The notes below the pieces were generated by a model. The model made no database searches, was not told the DNA's origin, and worked only from the letters and a program-made list of their open reading frames with translations. Made by a program: the position numbers and the translations under genes. Shown piece after piece: positions 6,022-8,298 of a DNA stretch of 8,298 nucleotides; positions within the stretch are counted from its first letter, which is position 1; each line of letters begins with the position of its first letter. Origin of the DNA: an uncultured Oscillospiraceae bacterium (GTDB lineage: Bacteria; Bacillota; Clostridia; Oscillospirales; Oscillospiraceae); the NCBI GenBank assembly GCA_900769835.1, contig CAAGIE010000058.1, positions 1-8,298 on the forward strand, written 5' to 3'.

Positions 6022-6174
6022 ATGTGCAGACATCATCAGCTCTGGGCAATGACGCTGATGGCATTTGGTGCGGGGGTTCTGGTAGGGACCTGGGTGGAGG
6101 GAGGCTTCTTCTGCCATTTCATAGGGATTATCGCCCTGATCAGCGGATATTGCCTTTTGCGGAAAAACAAATGA
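6022..6174 (+). CDS. Small hydrophobic membrane protein, 50 residues, function unknown
   Basis: The frame encodes 50 residues beginning MCRHHQLW and ending RKNK. Two hydrophobic stretches, about 8-25 (rich in Gly and Ala) and 31-46, suggest a small membrane hairpin with a positive C-terminus; the sequence between them is WVEGGFFCHF. The ATG at 6022 follows immediately after the T-tract of the preceding terminator, with AGGGGGTG (6008-6015) 6 nt upstream. An internal ATG at 6049 has a poorer ribosome-binding site. I recall similar short Cys- and Gly-containing membrane proteins in Clostridia but cannot name a family. No convincing promoter of its own is seen. The good start context, stop and membrane-like composition support a real gene, but a chance frame is possible. 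Confidence 0.6.
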   Translation: MCRHHQLWAMTLMAFGAGVLVGTWVEGGFFCHFIGIIALISGYCLLRKNK

Positions 6175-6202
6175 CATATCCTTGTCCCGGGGTGAATAGA
6201 AT
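6173..6202 (+). promoter_or_regulatory. Candidate sigma-E-type promoter of the SPOCS/LysM gene
   Basis: GACATATC (6173-6180) resembles the sigma-E -35 (kmATATT). After exactly 14 nt comes AATAGAAT (6195-6202), resembling the -10 CATACAnT with two mismatches. The predicted start is near 6208, about 28 nt before the TTG start. The spacing is right for sigma-E, and sipL of Clostridioides difficile is transcribed in the mother cell under sigma-E, so the match is biologically sensible though not proof. It begins on the last bases of the small upstream gene. Confidence 0.5.
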
Positions 6203-6235
6203 GTATTAGCATTTGTGTGATAAGGAGTGATCCCT

Positions 6236-7735
6236 TTGGAATTGGAGTTTCAGAAAACGGCATATCCCTGCCTGCAAAAGGTGAAATGGGAGATGCAAAA
6301 CGGCGAGCAGACCCAGGAGATCCGCGTGTCCGATGAGATGCCGGATGTGGGGACGGTGCTGGGCGCCTGGGGGCAGGTGCTTTTGCGGGGGAAGACCTGG
6401 AAGAACGGGGAAATGCAGGTGGCCGTGGGCGTGATGGCCTGGGTACTGTATACCCCTGACGGCGGGGGAGAACCCCGTTGCGTGGAAACCTGGATCCCGA
6501 TGCAGTTGCGGTGGGATCTGCCGGATACGGAGCGGGACGGCCAGATCCTGACTTGTTGTGCGTTGCGGAATGTGGATGCCAGATGTATCTCCGCCCGCAA
6601 ATTATTGGTGCGTGCAAGCGTAGGGGTGCTGGCGGAAGCCGTTGTGCCGGGGAAAATGACGACCTACACACCGGGGGAATTGCCGGAGGATGTGCAGGTG
6701 CTCACAGCGGCGTACCCGATGGAACTGACGGCAGAGGCGGGAGAAAAGCCATTTGCGTTGGAAGAGGAAGTGACATTGCCCAACGGTGCGCCGGAGATGG
6801 AAAAGCCGGTCTATTATCGCCTTTGTCCCCGGATTACAGACACAAAGGTGATGGCGGGGAAAGTGGTGTTCCGCGGCGTTGCAGATCTGCACATATTGTA
6901 TCTTGCTTCGGACGGACGGCTTCACAGTGTGGATACAGAACTACCGTTCTCTCAGTACGGAGAACTGGAGCAGGACTATGATCAGGATGCTTCCGCTCAG
7001 GTGAACTGCGAGGTCACCGGCTTGGAAATGACCAGGCAGGACAATGGAAAATGGTTGCTGAAGGTTGGGCTTGCCGCCCAGTATGTGATCAGCCACAGAC
7101 CGGTGATCCGGGTGGTAGAGGATGCGTATAGCCTGACCCGTGAGGCGGTTCCCGCCCGGGTGGAAGTGCCGGTGACCGCCGTGCTGGACCGCACCACCCA
7201 AACGTTGACCACCCAGCAGACTGTGTCCACCGACGCAGGACGGATCATTGATCTGTGCATGCTGACAGATCACGGTGTTGTCCATAAAAATGACGGCAGC
7301 GCAGATATCACCTTGCCCGGTGTGTGCCAGTTGCTGTATGAAGATCCCCAGGGGCAGTTGCAGTGTATGACCACCGGTTGGGAGGAGCATTGGGATCTTC
7401 CCGTAGACGGCAGTTGCAAGGTCTATCCCTACGTTTCCCTTGCCGCGGCGCCTCAGGCAGTGGTGGGCGCCGGCAGTGTTACACTGCGGGGAGAACTGCA
7501 GATCGACGCGCATACCACCTCCGGACGGGGTGTGGAGATGGTGGGAAGTCTGGAACTGGGGCAGGAAACCCTGCCTGATCCGGATCGTCCCAGCCTGATC
7601 CTGTGCCGTTGTAATGACCGGAGTTTGTGGCAGATCGCCAAGGAATGCAAGACCACCACCGCGGCCATTTGCCGCGCCAACGGGGGAGAGGAGACCATAT
7701 CTCCCGACAGAGTTTTACTCATCCCGATTCCATAA
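6236..7735 (+). CDS. SPOCS (DUF3794) and LysM domain protein, SipL-like spore coat morphogenetic protein
   Basis: A 499-residue protein without a signal peptide. It carries a clear SPOCS/DUF3794 unit at about 198-241 (PRITDTKVMAGKVVFRG through ELPFSQY), weaker SPOCS-like segments near 32-97 and 347-395, and a C-terminal LysM domain at about 453-498 with the typical SLWQIAKEC and ending VLLIPIP. C. difficile SipL has the same SPOCS-then-LysM order and works in the mother cell, binding SpoIVA to attach the coat to the forespore; the same role is inferred here. The start is taken as TTG 6236, giving the family-like N-terminus MELEFQK: AAGGAG (6222-6227) is 8 nt upstream, while the alternative GTG at 6227 overlaps that site. 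About 15 cysteines are spread through the chain. Several SPOCS/LysM paralogues exist in Clostridia, so exact SipL orthology is uncertain. Confidence 0.88.
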   Translation: MELEFQKTAYPCLQKVKWEMQNGEQTQEIRVSDEMPDVGTVLGAWGQVLLRGKTWKNGEMQVAVGVMAWVLYTPDGGGEPRCVETWIPMQLRWDLPDTERDGQILTCCALRNVDARCISARKLLVRASVGVLAEAVVPGKMTTYTPGELPEDVQVLTAAYPMELTAEAGEKPFALEEEVTLPNGAPEMEKPVYYRLCPRITDTKVMAGKVVFRGVADLHILYLASDGRLHSVDTELPFSQYGELEQDYDQDASAQVNCEVTGLEMTRQDNGKWLLKVGLAAQYVISHRPVIRVVEDAYSLTREAVPARVEVPVTAVLDRTTQTLTTQQTVSTDAGRIIDLCMLTDHGVVHKNDGSADITLPGVCQLLYEDPQGQLQCMTTGWEEHWDLPVDGSCKVYPYVSLAAAPQAVVGAGSVTLRGELQIDAHTTSGRGVEMVGSLELGQETLPDPDRPSLILCRCNDRSLWQIAKECKTTTAAICRANGGEETISPDRVLLIPIP

Positions 7736-7739
7736 GAAA

Positions 7740-7776
7740 AACGCTCTCTGCATAGCAGGGAGCGTTCTTTGTTTTT
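7740..7776 (+). terminator. Intrinsic terminator of the SPOCS/LysM gene
   Basis: A 12-bp stem, AACGCTCTCTGC (7740-7751) with GCAGGGAGCGTT (7755-7766), contains one G-U pair and closes an ATA loop; CTTTGTTTTT follows. It starts 4 nt after the stop codon. Confidence 0.9.
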
Positions 7777-7804
7777 GTCGAAAACAGTAGAAACGTGAAA
7801 AAGG

Positions 7805-7833
7805 TTTACAAAACAGGAAAGCTGTGGTATTAT
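7805..7833 (+). promoter_or_regulatory. Sigma-A promoter with extended -10 for the sugar transferase gene
   Basis: TTTACA (7805-7810), a 17-nt spacer, then TATTAT (7828-7833) preceded by TGG, matching the TGn extended -10. The start should be near 7840, giving a leader of about 54 nt before the ATG at 7894. That leader shows no stable hairpin or recognisable riboswitch. Confidence 0.8.
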
Positions 7834-7893
7834 GTTAAGTAATAACAGTGGGATACTATGTTTATAGGAATATAGAAGGAGAATCCGTACGTT

Positions 7894-8298
7894 ATGTATA
7901 AGAGAAGAGAAGCCACATGGCTGAAGCATCTGGACTTCATGCTGTTGGATTTTATATTATTGCAGTTATCCTTTTTCCTGGCGTTTGTGCTCAAGCACAA
8001 GACTGTCGAGGGTTATGCCCAGAATGCGGAATTTGATGTGCTGATTGTGATTTCCCTGCTGGATATGATCGCAAGTCTTTATATGCGTAATTACACCGGC
8101 GTTCTTCGCCGGAATCATAAGCGGGAGCTTACCTCCGTGGTAAAGATGGTGGCGCTGGTCTGGTTCGGCGCGATCATGTGGTTGTTCCTGAAAAAGGAAT
8201 CCGCTCTGATCTCCCGTGAAATGATGATCTTGTTCCCTGTGCTGGCAGTGATCTTTCTGTTCTCCGGACGTACCGCTCTCAAAGCGGCCATCCGTAGA
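7894..8298 (+). CDS. Polyprenyl-phosphate sugar phosphotransferase, N-terminal membrane part, cut by right edge
   Basis: The frame stays open for 135 codons to the window end. Four hydrophobic segments are visible at about 13-34, 47-65, 82-99 and 109-125, with basic patches MYKRR, LRRNHKR and AAIRR on the expected cytoplasmic side. This pattern and the opening WLKHLDFMLLDFILLQLSF match the N-terminal four-to-five-helix region of bacterial sugar transferases (the WbaP/CpsE/EpsL class) that move a sugar-1-phosphate from a nucleotide sugar to undecaprenyl phosphate, the first step in exopolysaccharide, capsule or O-unit assembly. The catalytic C-terminal domain would lie outside the window, so the assignment is inferred. 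AAGGAG (7876-7881) is 12 nt from the ATG, rather far, but no closer in-frame start exists. Its own promoter and the terminator before it suggest the start of a new operon. Confidence 0.72.
   Translation, partial: MYKRREATWLKHLDFMLLDFILLQLSFFLAFVLKHKTVEGYAQNAEFDVLIVISLLDMIASLYMRNYTGVLRRNHKRELTSVVKMVALVWFGAIMWLFLKKESALISREMMILFPVLAVIFLFSGRTALKAAIRR

Noticed and set aside
6036..6671. A 211-codon minus-strand frame over the small membrane gene and the start of the SPOCS gene.
   Set aside because: It is Pro/Arg/Ser-rich without hydrophobic or domain structure, and opposes two better-supported plus-strand genes.
7834..7893. A possible leader regulatory RNA before the sugar transferase gene.
   Set aside because: The 5' leader is only about 54 nt and contains just a weak CTAT/ATAG pairing; no riboswitch, T-box or attenuator structure is visible.

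Overview
This window looks like ordinary chromosome from a Gram-positive, endospore-forming anaerobe of the class Clostridia. An Oscillospiraceae/Ruminococcaceae-type gut bacterium is the best guess; that placement is inference. The evidence is a set of sporulation genes (spmA, spmB, and a SPOCS/LysM protein of the SipL type), strong AGGAGG-type ribosome binding sites, sigma-A promoters, and moderately GC-rich coding DNA with AT-rich intergenic gaps. I see no phage, transposon, CRISPR array, integrase or attachment site. Coding density is high and no gap without a gene exceeds about 165 bases.

Left part (1-1962). A tRNA gene, probably tRNA-Thr(UGU), enters from the left edge on the minus strand behind a perfect TTGACA-17-TATAAT promoter. 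Divergent from it, rpe (ribulose-phosphate 3-epimerase, pentose phosphate pathway) has its own promoter and a strong palindromic terminator. Converging on that terminator is the spmA-spmB pair on the minus strand, two small membrane proteins of spore core dehydration, with overlapping reading frames.

Centre (1963-6021). A short divergent region separates spmA from a plus-strand operon: nfo (endonuclease IV, abasic-site repair), a 566-residue protein that fuses a transmembrane segment and an FHA domain to a RodA/FtsW-type SEDS glycosyltransferase, and a compact PbpA-type penicillin-binding transpeptidase. The last two overlap by 8 nt. They should form a polymerase/crosslinker pair for peptidoglycan, with the FHA domain offering a cytoplasmic input from Ser/Thr phosphorylation. 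The arrangement resembles the mycobacterial fha-rodA-pbpA neighbourhood, here compressed by fusion. A strong terminator ends the operon.

Right part (6022-8298). A 50-residue hydrophobic protein starts directly after the T-tract of that terminator, and its Shine-Dalgarno lies inside the hairpin. Next is a SPOCS/LysM protein with an apparent TTG start, preceded by a plausible sigma-E-type promoter and followed by a terminator. Finally, an extended -10 promoter drives the N-terminal membrane part of a polyprenyl-phosphate sugar phosphotransferase, cut by the right edge and perhaps the first gene of a polysaccharide locus.

I found no clearly new biological system. The observations most worth checking are the FHA-SEDS fusion with non-canonical FHA and catalytic-loop residues, the terminator that doubles as a Shine-Dalgarno-sequestering hairpin, and the similar sigma-E-like boxes before the two sporulation units.
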